From Caulobacteraceae bacterium (GTDB lineage: Bacteria > Pseudomonadota > Alphaproteobacteria > Caulobacterales > Caulobacteraceae), in the NCBI GenBank assembly GCA_030446805.1, contig JAUJMO010000001.1, positions 1,596,689 to 1,660,688 of the forward strand: a stretch of DNA of 64,000 nucleotides. Direction: 5' to 3'. Shown here one piece after another: positions 20,363 to 29,752 of this stretch. A model generated the notes under the pieces. It was not told where the DNA came from and searched no databases. It worked only from the letters and a program-made list of their open reading frames with translations. How positions within the stretch are numbered: the stretch's first letter is position 1; every line of letters begins with the position of its first letter. The translations under genes were made by a program, and so were the position numbers.

Positions 20363-21718
20363 TCAACGCGCCCCGCCCGTCGTGGGCGCCAGACGCTTGT
20401 CCAGCGCGCGGCCCTTCAGGAAGATGGCGGCCTGGCTCGGGTCGACCGTGGACGCGAGCGGATCGCGCAAGCCCCCGTTCGGAGAATCCGTGGGCGCCAC
20501 GACCCGAGGCGTCACCACGATGACCAGCTCCGTCTCGGCCCGACGCCAGCGGGCCGAGCGGAACAAGGCTCCCAGCACCGGGATGTCGCCCAGGAAGGGC
20601 AGCTGCCGAACCGCGTTCGAATACTCCTGCTGGAAGAGACCCGCGACCGCGAAACTCTGACCCTCGCGCAGCTCCACCGTGGTGGTGGCCCGCCGCACCG
20701 ACAGGCCGGGGATCTCCACCCCCTGGATGCGGACGCCCTGGCGGCTGTCGAGCTGGCTGACTTCCGGCGCGACCTTGAGGCGGATCAAGCCGCCTTCGCT
20801 TACCAGCGGCGTGAACTCGAGCTTGACCCCGAACGGCTTGAACTCGATGCCAAGGTCGCGGGCGCCATCCTCGCCGCGGGTCACTGCAACCGGGACGGGG
20901 AATTCGCCGCCGGCCAGGAAGCTCGCGGGCTCGCCCGACAAGGCCGTGAGGTTCGGGCGCGCGAGCGTCCGCAGCACGCCCTTCTCCTCCAGCGCGCTGA
21001 TCAGGACGTCGATGTTGGTCGTCCCGGAGTTGGTGGCGATGGAGGCTACGCTTTGGGGCGTGCCGCTCAGAACGCCTGCGCCCGAGGCGAAGATGAAGCC
21101 GGACAGATTCGCCAGCTGAACGTCGATGCCGAGCTCCTTGAGCGAGTTGCGCGAGGCCTCGATGACTCGCACCTCCAGCATGACCTGCTCGGAGCCGCGC
21201 ACGGCCAGCGCGGCCGTGATGTCGGCGGCGGGTACATAGCGTTCGGCGATGCTGCGCACCCGCGCCGCCTGGCTCGCGGTCGCGACCGAGCCGGACAGGA
21301 GGACGCCCTTGCCGACGCTGCGAACGGCCACCTTCTCCCCTGGAAGGGCGGCGCCGATGTCCGCCTCGATGGCGGAGCTGTCGTGGCCCACCACCACGTC
21401 GATGACCTCCACGAGATCACGCCCGCGGTTGTAAACCAGGATGTTGGTGCCCCCGAGCGCCTTGCCGCGCACGTAGAAGCTCTGGTCGGTGGTGGCCACG
21501 ATCTGTGCGATCTCGGGCTGCGCCACCACCACCTCGCCTACCGGCCCGTCCAGGCGAAAGGCGGCGGACTTGTTGACGGGCACCGCAACCGTGCGGCTCA
21601 CCCCGCCGTAGGCGGGCGCTCTCGTCTGCGCGAATGCCGTCCCGGCCCCGATGGCCGGGAGCAGCAGCGCGGCGGCCAGCAAGCCGACCAGAGCTCCAGA
21701 CCGCTTCAAGCGCCCCAC
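20363..21718 (-). CDS. cpaC: Tad pilus outer-membrane secretin CpaC / RcpA
   Basis: A 451-residue secretin with a signal peptide ending near GTAFAQ. It has an N-terminal pilus/BON-like domain (GPVGEVVVAQPEIAQIVA) and the secretin core with VEVRVIEASRN-type strands and the C-terminal motif REGQSFAVAGLFQQE. It forms the outer-membrane channel for the Flp pilus. The GTG start overlaps the cpaB 3' end by 13 bases. A Gly-poor tail of about 40 residues follows the conserved VIVVTPRVV. Confidence 0.92.
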   Translation of the reverse strand: MGRLKRSGALVGLLAAALLLPAIGAGTAFAQTRAPAYGGVSRTVAVPVNKSAAFRLDGPVGEVVVAQPEIAQIVATTDQSFYVRGKALGGTNILVYNRGRDLVEVIDVVVGHDSSAIEADIGAALPGEKVAVRSVGKGVLLSGSVATASQAARVRSIAERYVPAADITAALAVRGSEQVMLEVRVIEASRNSLKELGIDVQLANLSGFIFASGAGVLSGTPQSVASIATNSGTTNIDVLISALEEKGVLRTLARPNLTALSGEPASFLAGGEFPVPVAVTRGEDGARDLGIEFKPFGVKLEFTPLVSEGGLIRLKVAPEVSQLDSRQGVRIQGVEIPGLSVRRATTTVELREGQSFAVAGLFQQEYSNAVRQLPFLGDIPVLGALFRSARWRRAETELVIVVTPRVVAPTDSPNGGLRDPLASTVDPSQAAIFLKGRALDKRLAPTTGGAR

Positions 21719-22671
21719 TCCGAAGCCACCACGACCTCATTGGCTGTCTCTCCGTGGACGACCACGATGGACGAGCCGTTGCGGGCGACCGGCCGGGCCG
21801 GGGCGCGCGGCCGGGGTTGGCGCGGCGCCGACGCGGGCGCCGCAACGGGCTGCAAGACGGGCGGCGGCGGGGGAGGCGGCGGGACCGCGGGGGAGGCCGA
21901 AACCAGATTGGCCGTCCGCACGCTGGCGCCCACCGCGCCCAGGTCCTGCGCCACCACGGGATGCACGGCCGCCGTTTCGCTGGCGCCGTTGCGGCGTAGC
22001 GCCAGGGACAGTTGTCCGAGGCTCGCAGCCACCGAGAGCTTCTGGGCGTCCTCGACGCTGACTTCCACCGTGGCCGTCTTGGGCTCCGCCGGTGTGTTGG
22101 AGGTGGGATCCGCGTTCAGGTCCACGCCCAGCAGGCGGACATTCTGGACCACCACGTCCGACACCAAACGGGCTTGGCCGCTGTCGCCGCTGAGATCGCG
22201 CGTCAGCAGCACGTCGACGCGATCGCCCGGCAGGCCATGCCCGCCCACGCCGGTCACGTCCGAAACGCGCAGCGCATAAGCCCTCATGCCCGGCGCGATC
22301 ATGGCCGCCACGGAGGCGCGCGCACCCGGCCCGCTGATCTTGAAAGGCAGCACGGCTTCCCGTGCGCCCACCGGGGTCAGCACCACGGGGGCGCCCCCGT
22401 CCACGGACAGGACTTGCGCGACCGTGGCGAAGGCCCCCTCCGGCACGGCGCTTGCAGGCAGGCGGGAGATCGTCAGGTGCTTGGCTTCCAGCCGCGTGCC
22501 GTAGGGCAGGGCCTCGGCGGCGACCACCACCGGAGTGTCGGCCGCGGGCCGGGACACGGCCGCAGGCCCGGCCCCGTCCACCGTGGACGGCAGCCACACG
22601 CGGGCGACGAACAGGGCGCCCACCCCGAGCAGGGCGGACGCCCCTAGGCTGATCATTGTCGCCACGCGCAT
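21706..22671 (-). CDS. cpaB: Tad pilus assembly protein CpaB / RcpC
   Basis: A 321-residue protein with an N-terminal membrane segment, a SAF domain (VVVAAEALPYGTRLEAKHL) and the RcpC/CpaB core (YALRVSDVTGVGGHGLPGD). A Pro/Ala-rich C-terminal linker ends in a short conserved strand. It acts with the secretin in the periplasm. The ATG at 22671 is favoured because TGGAG lies about eight bases upstream; a TTG at 22734 would add 21 residues. It is the first gene of the locus, so the promoter should lie in 22672-22855. Confidence 0.88.
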   Translation of the reverse strand: MRVATMISLGASALLGVGALFVARVWLPSTVDGAGPAAVSRPAADTPVVVAAEALPYGTRLEAKHLTISRLPASAVPEGAFATVAQVLSVDGGAPVVLTPVGAREAVLPFKISGPGARASVAAMIAPGMRAYALRVSDVTGVGGHGLPGDRVDVLLTRDLSGDSGQARLVSDVVVQNVRLLGVDLNADPTSNTPAEPKTATVEVSVEDAQKLSVAASLGQLSLALRRNGASETAAVHPVVAQDLGAVGASVRTANLVSASPAVPPPPPPPPVLQPVAAPASAPRQPRPRAPARPVARNGSSIVVVHGETANEVVVASEWGA

Positions 22672-22855
22672 GGCGGTCTGCTCCAGGAACTCGCGAGTCC
22701 GCCCACCCGGCGGACGCCGGGCGCGGAACTCCAACCGCCATCACGTCACGAGCGGCTTGCCGAAGCGTTAACACCGGCCCAAGCGCGGGCCGCCGTGCTT
22801 GACAAGACCGCCCCGGAACGGAACGAAACGCCCGCCGTCGCCCCCGGAGCCTCGA

Positions 22856-24181
22856 ATGCCCAACGCCGTGCTGCAAGAGATGCAGGACGCTGCCCGTCGC
22901 AAGGACCGCGATGCGGTGGAGGCGGCCCTGGTCCGCTTGCCCGCCGAAGGGGAGCTCGACAGCTTCGAACAGCTCGTCGCCGCCATCGAGGTCAAGGAGG
23001 CGGGCTTCCGGGGCAAGGCCATCCGCGCCTTCCACGAACTCCTGCGCCGCGACCCCACCTATGCGGTGGGCCATTACGAACTGGGCGTGGCCCACCGCTG
23101 GAACGGCCAGCGCCAGGAAGCCATCCACGCGGTCAAGCACGCCGTGCGCTTCGCACCGGACGATTTCCGCTACCGCGCACTGTTCGCCCACCTCCTCTAC
23201 GCCGAGGGGGCCTATCCGGAAGCCGAGGCCCAAGCCGCTCTCCTGACGCCGGGTAATCCCGAGGAGCTCGAACACGTCCAGGTGCTGCGCGAGTTCGGTC
23301 TCTATCTGCGCGAGCAGCCGCATGGCCGGGCGCTTCAGCATGTACAGCAGGTCCGCGACACCTACTACTGGATGAGCACGGAGGAGGTCGCCGCGGCCAT
23401 CAACAAGGCGATGGACGAGCGTCGCGGCTTTTCCTTGATCCGCATGGGCGATGGCGAGGGCGCCTTCACCAAGGTCGACCCCGCCGACGAGGCCCGCTAC
23501 GCCGCCCTCTACGCCTGGATGCGCCGCGATTGGGAGAAGGCCTTGTTCGGCCAGAACTTCAACGGGCGCGGCACCGGCTACGCCTCGCTGGTCGACACCC
23601 TGCTCGACGTCTCGCTGGAGCAGGACATCGTGGGCGTCCCCTACGCCTCATGGGTGGACCATGAATATGCGATCAGCAGCCTTCGCGGCGTACCCTGCCT
23701 GTTGAACGTCCACCGCGCCTATCTGGCGGCCGCGGAGCGCGGCCAGCGCCGCCCCGCCGTCTGCGACCAGCGCATCCACGTCGAACTGCACCACCGTGGC
23801 TTCGTCGAGCCCATCCTACGTCGCGCAGGCAGCGTGGGCGTGATCTCCTGCCATTCGCAGTTGCCCGCCAAGATGAAGGAGGCCTTCGGCCTGGCCGAGG
23901 TGGAGCTTTTCAAGATTCCCGGTGAAAAGTACACGGAAGGGATGCGCGATCAGGAGCAGATGAGCGGCGAACACTTCCCGTTCGTGTTCTGGGACATCGT
24001 CCGCCGCCTGTCCGTGCCGCACAATGGGCGCGTCTTCATGATCGCCGCAGGCACGCTGGCCAAGTTCTACGCCGACGTGATCCGCCGGCACGGCGGCATC
24101 GCGCTTGACCTGGGCTCGCTGGTGGACGGCTGGCTGAACATCTCCAGCCGCCCTGGTTACGACGCCAGCATGAAGCTCTAG
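22856..24181 (+). CDS. TPR protein fused to a GT-D-type glycosyltransferase-like domain
   Basis: A 441-residue protein in two parts. Residues ~40-135 are helical repeats of TPR type ([38 protein letters not shown]). Residues ~175-441 resemble the GT-D (DUF1792) fold: the opening [11 protein letters not shown] with its acidic pair, and the closing segment [14 protein letters not shown], are hallmarks of that family. GT-D enzymes transfer sugars onto glycosylated adhesins in streptococci; the acceptor here is unknown. GGAG lies six bases before the ATG. It is divergent from the Tad locus, so it could modify a surface protein. Its stop overlaps the convergent msrA stop. Confidence 0.68.
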   Translation: MPNAVLQEMQDAARRKDRDAVEAALVRLPAEGELDSFEQLVAAIEVKEAGFRGKAIRAFHELLRRDPTYAVGHYELGVAHRWNGQRQEAIHAVKHAVRFAPDDFRYRALFAHLLYAEGAYPEAEAQAALLTPGNPEELEHVQVLREFGLYLREQPHGRALQHVQQVRDTYYWMSTEEVAAAINKAMDERRGFSLIRMGDGEGAFTKVDPADEARYAALYAWMRRDWEKALFGQNFNGRGTGYASLVDTLLDVSLEQDIVGVPYASWVDHEYAISSLRGVPCLLNVHRAYLAAAERGQRRPAVCDQRIHVELHHRGFVEPILRRAGSVGVISCHSQLPAKMKEAFGLAEVELFKIPGEKYTEGMRDQEQMSGEHFPFVFWDIVRRLSVPHNGRVFMIAAGTLAKFYADVIRRHGGIALDLGSLVDGWLNISSRPGYDASMKL

Positions 24182-24834
24182 GCGGCCTCCACGCCCACGC
24201 CGATCGGGCAGCTCACGCCCGTGCCGCCGATCCCGCAATAACCGCCGGGGTTCTTGGCCAGATACTGCTGGTGGTAGTCCTCGGCGAAGTAGAACTCGCC
24301 CACCGGCTTGATCTCGGTCGTCACCGGCCCGTAACCCAGCCCCTTGAGCGCCTGTTCATAGGCCGCCTTGGTGCGCAGCGCCGCCTCCATCTGCCTGTCG
24401 TCATAGGTGTAGATGGCCGAGCGGTACTGCGTGCCGCGATCATTGCCCTGGCGCATGCCTTGGGTGGGATCGTGCCCCTCCCAGAACGCCTTCAGCAGCT
24501 CCTCATAGGAGACCTGCTCGGGATCGAACACCACCAGTACAGCCTCCGCATGGCCCGTCCGGCCCGAGCAGACCTCCTCATAGGTCGGATTGGGCGTGAC
24601 GCCGCCGGCGTTGCCCACGGCCGTCACCCATACCCCCGGGATCTTCCAAAAGACGCGCTCCACCCCCCAGTAGCAGCCCATGGCGAACTGCGCCTGCTCC
24701 ACCCCTTCCGGATAGGGCCCCTTCAGCGGACGGCCGTTGACGAAGTGCGTCTCGGCCGTGCGGATCGGTTCCGGCCGCCCGGGCAGCGCGTCGGCGGCCG
24801 TGGGCAGGGTGTCGGGCTTGCGGCTGAAGATCAT
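24178..24834 (-). CDS. msrA: Peptide methionine-S-sulfoxide reductase A
   Basis: A 218-residue MsrA repairing methionine-S-sulfoxide. The catalytic cysteine C54 lies in [10 protein letters not shown] (GCFWG is usual; tyrosine replaces phenylalanine). [22 protein letters not shown] and a C-terminal pair of cysteines ([16 protein letters not shown]) for thioredoxin recycling are present. The N-terminal 45 residues are an extension typical of proteobacterial long forms. GGAG precedes the ATG at 24834. The gene is convergent with the GT-D gene, sharing bases of the two stop codons. Confidence 0.95.
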   Translation of the reverse strand: MIFSRKPDTLPTAADALPGRPEPIRTAETHFVNGRPLKGPYPEGVEQAQFAMGCYWGVERVFWKIPGVWVTAVGNAGGVTPNPTYEEVCSGRTGHAEAVLVVFDPEQVSYEELLKAFWEGHDPTQGMRQGNDRGTQYRSAIYTYDDRQMEAALRTKAAYEQALKGLGYGPVTTEIKPVGEFYFAEDYHQQYLAKNPGGYCGIGGTGVSCPIGVGVEAA

Positions 24835-24959
24835 GGGTCGGGTCTCCTGTTCGGCTGATATGGGCCTTCCTGCGTTCAGGCCAACGGCGCGGAGCGGGAG
24901 CAACGGTTCACCCGGCCTGCGCGGCGTTGTATGGAAAGGCTCAGACCAGGATCCGCCTC

Positions 24960-26168
24960 ATGCCGCTCGACACCGGGCTTCCTCCCGCCAAAACCTATCG
25001 CTGGGACGACCCCCTCGACCTGGAGGGTCGCCTCACCGAGGAGGAGCGCGCCGTTTCCGAGGCCGCCCGTCAGTACGCGCGCGAGAAACTTCTGCCCCGC
25101 GTTGTCTCCGCCTTTGCGGAGGAGCGGTTCGACCGTGAGATCATGACCGAAATGGGCGAACTGGGCCTGCTGGGGGCCACCCTCCCGGAGGAGTACGGGG
25201 GGGCCGGCGTCTCCCACGTCGCCTACGGCCTGATCGCGCGCGAGGTGGAGGCCGTCGACAGCGGCTACCGCTCGGCCATGAGCGTCCAGTCGTCGCTCGC
25301 CATGTATCCCATCTACGCCTTCGGCTCCGAGGAGCAGCGTCGGCGCTTCCTGCCCCCCATGGCTCGCGGCGAGCTCATCGGCTGCTTCGGCCTGACCGAG
25401 GCGGAGGGCGGCTCCGACCCGGCGTCCATGCGGGTCGCGGCCAAGCCCGTCGACGGCGGATACGTCCTGAACGGCTCCAAATACTGGATCACCAACAGCC
25501 CGATCGCCGATCTGGCCGTGGTCTGGGCCAAGCTCCCGGACCCTGACGGCAAGCCCGTCATCCGCGGCTTCGTCGTCGAGCGCGGCATGGACGGCTTCTC
25601 CACCAACACCATAGAAGGCAAGCTGTCGCTGCGCGCCTCGGTCACCGGCGACATCGGCCTCCAGGACGTCTTCGTGCCCGAAGCCAACCTCCTTCCCGGC
25701 GTCAAAGGCCTCCGCGGACCCTTCTCCTGCCTCAACAAGGCCCGCTACGGCATCAGCTGGGGCGCGATGGGCGCCGCCGAATTCTGCTTCCACGCGAGCC
25801 GCAGCTATGTCGCCGAGCGCAGCCTGTTCGGCCGCCCCCTCTCCTCACGCCAGCTGGTGCAGAAGAAGCTGGCCGACATGAGCACCGAGATCGCTCTCGG
25901 CTTCGAGGGCGCCTTGGCGCTGGGCCGCCTCCTCGACCAGGGCGCCTGGGTGCCTGAGGCCATCTCCATGATGAAGCGCAACAACTGCGGCCGGGCGCTG
26001 GAGATCGCCCGGGTCGCCCGCGACATGCACGGCGGGGCGGGCATCACCGGCGAACTTCACGTCATGCGCCACCTCATGAACCTGGAGACGGTCAACACCT
26101 ACGAGGGCGCCCACGACGTCCACGCCCTGATCCTGGGCCGCGCCATCACGGGGGAAAGCGCGTTTTAG
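24960..26168 (+). CDS. gcdH: Glutaryl-CoA dehydrogenase-like acyl-CoA dehydrogenase
   Basis: A 402-residue FAD flavoprotein of the acyl-CoA dehydrogenase family. The catalytic glutamate is E382 in [31 protein letters not shown] and [12 protein letters not shown] form the FAD/substrate region, and the C-terminal half ([20 protein letters not shown]) reads like glutaryl-CoA dehydrogenase. That enzyme oxidatively decarboxylates glutaryl-CoA to crotonyl-CoA in lysine and tryptophan breakdown. No partner gene lies next to it, so the substrate assignment rests on sequence wording only. Confidence 0.85.
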   Translation: MPLDTGLPPAKTYRWDDPLDLEGRLTEEERAVSEAARQYAREKLLPRVVSAFAEERFDREIMTEMGELGLLGATLPEEYGGAGVSHVAYGLIAREVEAVDSGYRSAMSVQSSLAMYPIYAFGSEEQRRRFLPPMARGELIGCFGLTEAEGGSDPASMRVAAKPVDGGYVLNGSKYWITNSPIADLAVVWAKLPDPDGKPVIRGFVVERGMDGFSTNTIEGKLSLRASVTGDIGLQDVFVPEANLLPGVKGLRGPFSCLNKARYGISWGAMGAAEFCFHASRSYVAERSLFGRPLSSRQLVQKKLADMSTEIALGFEGALALGRLLDQGAWVPEAISMMKRNNCGRALEIARVARDMHGGAGITGELHVMRHLMNLETVNTYEGAHDVHALILGRAITGESAF

Positions 26169-26174
26169 CCTTGC

Positions 26175-26309
26175 TCACTCGGTGTACCGCACCGTGTAGC
26201 TGAGCTTGGCGGTCGCGCCTGGAGCCAGACGGAAGTCCCACGCCGGCTCGCAGTTCTCCAAGCGGGAGCGCCGCCAAGACCGCAGCACGCGGAAGTCGTC
26301 GCCCTCGAC
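26175..26309 (-). pseudogene. Possible 3' remnant of a DUF4139-like gene
   Basis: The 315-bp gap between gcdH and the DUF885 gene holds, on the minus strand, a short open stretch ending in a natural-looking C terminus (LAPGATAKLSYTVRYTE, then TGA at 26175). Preceding residues (FRVLRSWRR, LENCEPAWDF) resemble the end of DUF4139-type beta-rich proteins. Upstream of about 26310 the frame loses protein character and no start or body is found, so it is probably a decayed fragment. Assignment is by eye only. Confidence 0.3.
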
Positions 26310-26343
26310 GCGGGGCCAGGGATCCTGCGGGGCGTGCGCCCTT

Positions 26344-26370
26344 GCTGGCGCGCCTCCCAGGCGCGCCAGC
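26344..26370. repeat. Perfect 12-bp inverted repeat (hairpin)
   Basis: GCTGGCGCGCCT at 26344-26355 is exactly complementary to 26359-26370 around a three-base CCC loop. No T-run follows on either side, so it is not a textbook intrinsic terminator. It sits between two convergent genes (ending at 26168 and 26484) where a bidirectional stop would be useful, beside the degraded fragment at 26175-26309. Confidence 0.7.
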
Positions 26371-26483
26371 ACCGCCGGTCCCACGACTCAGACCCGCCCG
26401 TCCATCCACAGCGCCTCGCTCAACCGAAGCGAAGCCTGTCACCCGCCTTGGTCGCTGTCGAGGCTTGACTGTTCACGCCCGCG

Positions 26484-28247
26484 TCAGGCCGGGCGGGCGC
26501 GCTCCGTCGCGATCCAGCCGTCGATGCGCTGCTCCAGCAGGTTCAACGGAACGGGACCGCCCAGCAGCACGGCGTCGTGGAAGCGGCGCACGTCGAAGCG
26601 CGGACCCAGCGCCGTCTCCGCCTTGCGACGAAGCTCCTTCAGCTTGAGTTCGCCCACCTTGTAGGCCAGCGCCTGGCCGGGCCAGCCGATGTAGCGGTTC
26701 AGCTCCGCTTCGATATTGCCGGCCGACAAGGCGGAGTTGTCCGTGAAACAGGCGCGGGCCTGCTCCTTGGTCCAGCCCAGCCAGTGCATGCCGGTGTCCG
26801 CCACCAGCCGGCAGGCGCGCCACATCTCGTAGGAAAGCTTCCCGAACCGCTCATAGGGCGTGCGGTACATGCCCATCTCGATGCCCAGGAACTCGGAATA
26901 AAGCCCCCAACCCTCCGTAAAGGCGGTGACGTTGGCGTTCCTCCGGAACCAGGGCTGCTCGCCCAGCTCCTGGCTGAGCGCGATCTGCAGGTGGTGCCCC
27001 GGCACGGCCTCGTGCACCGTCAGGGCGGGCAGCTCGTACAAGGGTCGCGCGGGCAGGTTCCCCGTATTGACGATGTAGGTTCCGGCCACGCCCAGGGTCG
27101 GCGAGCCCTGGTAGTACCGCCCCGTGGTCGAGGCCGCCTCGACCTCCCGCGGGGTCGGCTTCACCGTATAGGGCAGGCGCGGCAGGGTGGCGAACAGGGC
27201 GGGCAAGCCCCCATCCGCCCGCTTGGCCATCTCCGAGGCCTTCTCCAGCAGGTCTTCGCGCGATTGCGCATAGAACTGCGGGTCCGAACGCAGAAAGGCG
27301 AGGAACTTAGGGAAGGTTCCCTTGAAGCCGGTCTCGCGCATGACCCCGTCCATCTCGGCCCGGATGCGCCGCACCTCCGACTGGCCGAGCGCATGTATCT
27401 GGTCGGGCGTCAGGTCGGTAGTGGTGTGGTAGCGGGTCTGGAAGGCGTAGTACCGCTTGCCGTTCGGGAGGCTGGCCGCGCCCACCTGCGCCCGCGCCCG
27501 GGGTAGGTACTCGCTCTCGATGAAGCGGAGATAGGCGCGCCGTGCAGGCGCGATCTCGGCCGCCACGATGGCGCGGCCGCGCTCCAGCAGCCGGGCCTTT
27601 TCCGCCGCCGCTACGGTGGCGGGCAGGGTGGAGAAGGGCTTGAGCAACGGGTCCGTCGCGGGCTCAAAGGCGGCCTCGGCGCGCAGCACGCCCAGCGCGC
27701 TGTCCACCACGGGCTTGGGCTGGACCCAGCCCCCGGCCAGCCCCCGCCGGGCGTTGGCGGTGTTCTCGGCGTAGAGCCGCTCCGCCGCATCGAGCCGGGC
27801 GATCCAGGCCTCCGCGTCGCTGACGTCGCGCAGCGTCGTGGTGTCGGCCAGATAGGCCAGCGCCTGCCCCGGCCCGCCCTCGAAGTCGATCGCCAGCCGA
27901 TCGCTGTCGAAGCTCAGGCTTTCCAGCCCCTCCGCCACGATGCGGCTCAGAAAGCTGTGGTTGGTCCGCTCCTCTCCCGCCAGCCCCGCCGCAGGGATGG
28001 CCGCCAGCCGCCCCCGAAACGCCTCCAGCGCCGCCCTGCGCCGAGCATTGGCCGCCGGCGTGGTCTCCGGCAGGCGCGACAGCGCGGCGCGGTCGCCTTC
28101 CTGCCCCGCCGCGATCGGATTTTCCCGCCGCTCATAAGCTTCGAAGTCGGCGATCACGCCCTGCAGCGCAGGCGAGCTTTGGGCGTAGGCCAGCGGCGCG
28201 GCCGCTAGAAAGCCCGCAAAGGCCAGCAGGACAAGCTTGGAACGCAT
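26484..28247 (-). CDS. Secreted DUF885-family metallopeptidase-like protein
   Basis: A 587-residue protein with a signal peptide (cleavage near PLAYAQ). DUF885 proteins are predicted zinc peptidases distantly related to M32/M2 types. The metal motif is HEAVPGHHLQ, with H412, E413 and H418/H419, followed downstream by FTEGWGLYSEFLG, which supplies the third ligand. RYYQGSPTLGVAGTYIVNT and ARACFTDNSALSAGNIEAE are other conserved blocks. The start MRSKLVLLAF at 28247 gives the signal peptide; upstream in-frame codons do not. The substrate is unknown. The next gene is divergent. Confidence 0.85.
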   Translation of the reverse strand: MRSKLVLLAFAGFLAAAPLAYAQSSPALQGVIADFEAYERRENPIAAGQEGDRAALSRLPETTPAANARRRAALEAFRGRLAAIPAAGLAGEERTNHSFLSRIVAEGLESLSFDSDRLAIDFEGGPGQALAYLADTTTLRDVSDAEAWIARLDAAERLYAENTANARRGLAGGWVQPKPVVDSALGVLRAEAAFEPATDPLLKPFSTLPATVAAAEKARLLERGRAIVAAEIAPARRAYLRFIESEYLPRARAQVGAASLPNGKRYYAFQTRYHTTTDLTPDQIHALGQSEVRRIRAEMDGVMRETGFKGTFPKFLAFLRSDPQFYAQSREDLLEKASEMAKRADGGLPALFATLPRLPYTVKPTPREVEAASTTGRYYQGSPTLGVAGTYIVNTGNLPARPLYELPALTVHEAVPGHHLQIALSQELGEQPWFRRNANVTAFTEGWGLYSEFLGIEMGMYRTPYERFGKLSYEMWRACRLVADTGMHWLGWTKEQARACFTDNSALSAGNIEAELNRYIGWPGQALAYKVGELKLKELRRKAETALGPRFDVRRFHDAVLLGGPVPLNLLEQRIDGWIATERARPA

Positions 28248-28342
28248 GCGGAGCCCCCGGTGTGCCGGCTCTTGTGTCACCAAGCGAGAGCGTTGTGAAC
28301 GCCCCCTCGCCCGTGGCAGCATGGGCAGGAGGGGGACGGTTC

Positions 28343-29752
28343 ATGAGTTTCTGGAGCCGGCGCAAGCCAATCGACCTGCAGTCGTCCGAGGACGACGGGC
28401 CCCCGCTCGCCCGCACTCTCAGCTGGCCGCATCTGGTGGCGCTGGGCGTGGGCGCCATCGTCGGCACCGGGATCCTGACGCTGATCGGCGTGGGCGCGGG
28501 CCGGGCAGGCCCCGCGGTGATGATCAGTTTCGCCCTGGCCGGCCTGGTCTGCGCCTGCGCCGCCCTGGCCTACGCCGAACTCGCCACCATGATGCCCGCC
28601 TCCGGAGGCGCCTACACCTACAGCTACAGCGTCTTGGGCGAGGGGATCGCCTGGATCGTCGGCTGGAGCCTGATCCTGGAATATTCGTTGGTGGTCAGCG
28701 CCGTGGCGGTGGGCTGGAGCGGTTACACCACGGGCTTCATGGCCGGCCTGGGGCTCGATCTCCCGATCGCGCTCTCGGCCGGGCCGCATGTGGCCGGCGG
28801 CGTCTTGAACCTGCCTGCGATCTTCATCATCGCGGTGGTGACCGGCCTGTTGCTGCTGGGCACTCGGGAAAGCGCTACGCTCAACTTCGGCCTGGTGGTC
28901 ATCAAGATCGCCGCCTTGATCGCCTTTGTGATCCTGGCGCTTCCCTCATTCGACCCCGGAAACTTCCGGCCCTTCATGCCCTACGGCTTCGGGGCGCCTT
29001 TCGTGCAGCAGGGCGTCATGGCGGCGGCGGCCATCATCTTCTTCGCCTTTTACGGCTTTGACGCCATCGCCACCGCGGCCGAAGAGACCAAGCGCCCCGA
29101 ACGCGACCTCGCGATCGGCATCGTAGGCTCCATGGTGGTCTGCACCGCGCTCTATTTGCTAGTCGCCGCGGCCGCGATCGGCGCCCGCCCCTTCACCACC
29201 TTCGCCGAGAGTCCCGAGCCCCTGGCGCTGATCCTCCGGGATTTGGGTCAAGCGCTGGCGGCCCAGTGGATCGCCGCCGCCGCCGTGATCGCCCTGCCCA
29301 CCGTGCTGCTGGCCTTTCTGTTCGGCCAGAGCCGCATATTCCTGGTGATGGCTCGCGACGGCCTGCTGCCCCGCAGTCTCAGCCGCGTCAGCGCCCGGGG
29401 CGTGCCGGTGGTCGTGACCGTGTTCACCGCCCTGGTGACGGCCGCCCTCGCCGGCGTCCTGCGCCTGGACGAGCTGGCCTCCCTGGCCAATGCGGGGACG
29501 CTCGCCGCCTTCACCGCCGTGGGCGTCTGCCTCGTGGTGCTCCGGCGGCGCGAGCCCGCCCGCCTCCGCCTGTTCCGCGCTCCCGCCTATCTGCTGGTGG
29601 GGATCGTCTGCGTAGTCGGCTGCATCACCTTCTTCCTGAGCCTACGCCCCAGCACCCAGGTCTACTTCCTCCTTTGGAATGGGCTGGGCCTGATCGCCTA
29701 CCTGCTCTACGGCGCCCGCCGCAGCAGGTTGGCGCTGGCGCGCAGGATGTAG
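28343..29752 (+). CDS. APC-family amino acid permease
   Basis: A 469-residue membrane protein with about 12 hydrophobic segments. The first helix carries the unwound substrate motif GVGAIVGTGILTLIG, typical of cationic amino acid transporter (CAT/YfnA) types of the amino acid-polyamine-organocation superfamily. FYGFDAIATAAEETKRPERD is the family loop after helix 6. AGGAGGGGG precedes the ATG by about eight bases. The substrate is not determinable. It is convergent with the SDR gene, their stops being directly adjacent. Confidence 0.9.
   Translation: MSFWSRRKPIDLQSSEDDGPPLARTLSWPHLVALGVGAIVGTGILTLIGVGAGRAGPAVMISFALAGLVCACAALAYAELATMMPASGGAYTYSYSVLGEGIAWIVGWSLILEYSLVVSAVAVGWSGYTTGFMAGLGLDLPIALSAGPHVAGGVLNLPAIFIIAVVTGLLLLGTRESATLNFGLVVIKIAALIAFVILALPSFDPGNFRPFMPYGFGAPFVQQGVMAAAAIIFFAFYGFDAIATAAEETKRPERDLAIGIVGSMVVCTALYLLVAAAAIGARPFTTFAESPEPLALILRDLGQALAAQWIAAAAVIALPTVLLAFLFGQSRIFLVMARDGLLPRSLSRVSARGVPVVVTVFTALVTAALAGVLRLDELASLANAGTLAAFTAVGVCLVVLRRREPARLRLFRAPAYLLVGIVCVVGCITFFLSLRPSTQVYFLLWNGLGLIAYLLYGARRSRLALARRM

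Noticed and set aside
22815..22839. EcfG-like promoter GGAAC-N16-CGTC before the GT-D gene
   Set aside because: The -10 element has a mismatch in its last base and it lies very near the start codon; too weak to list beside the three exact matches.
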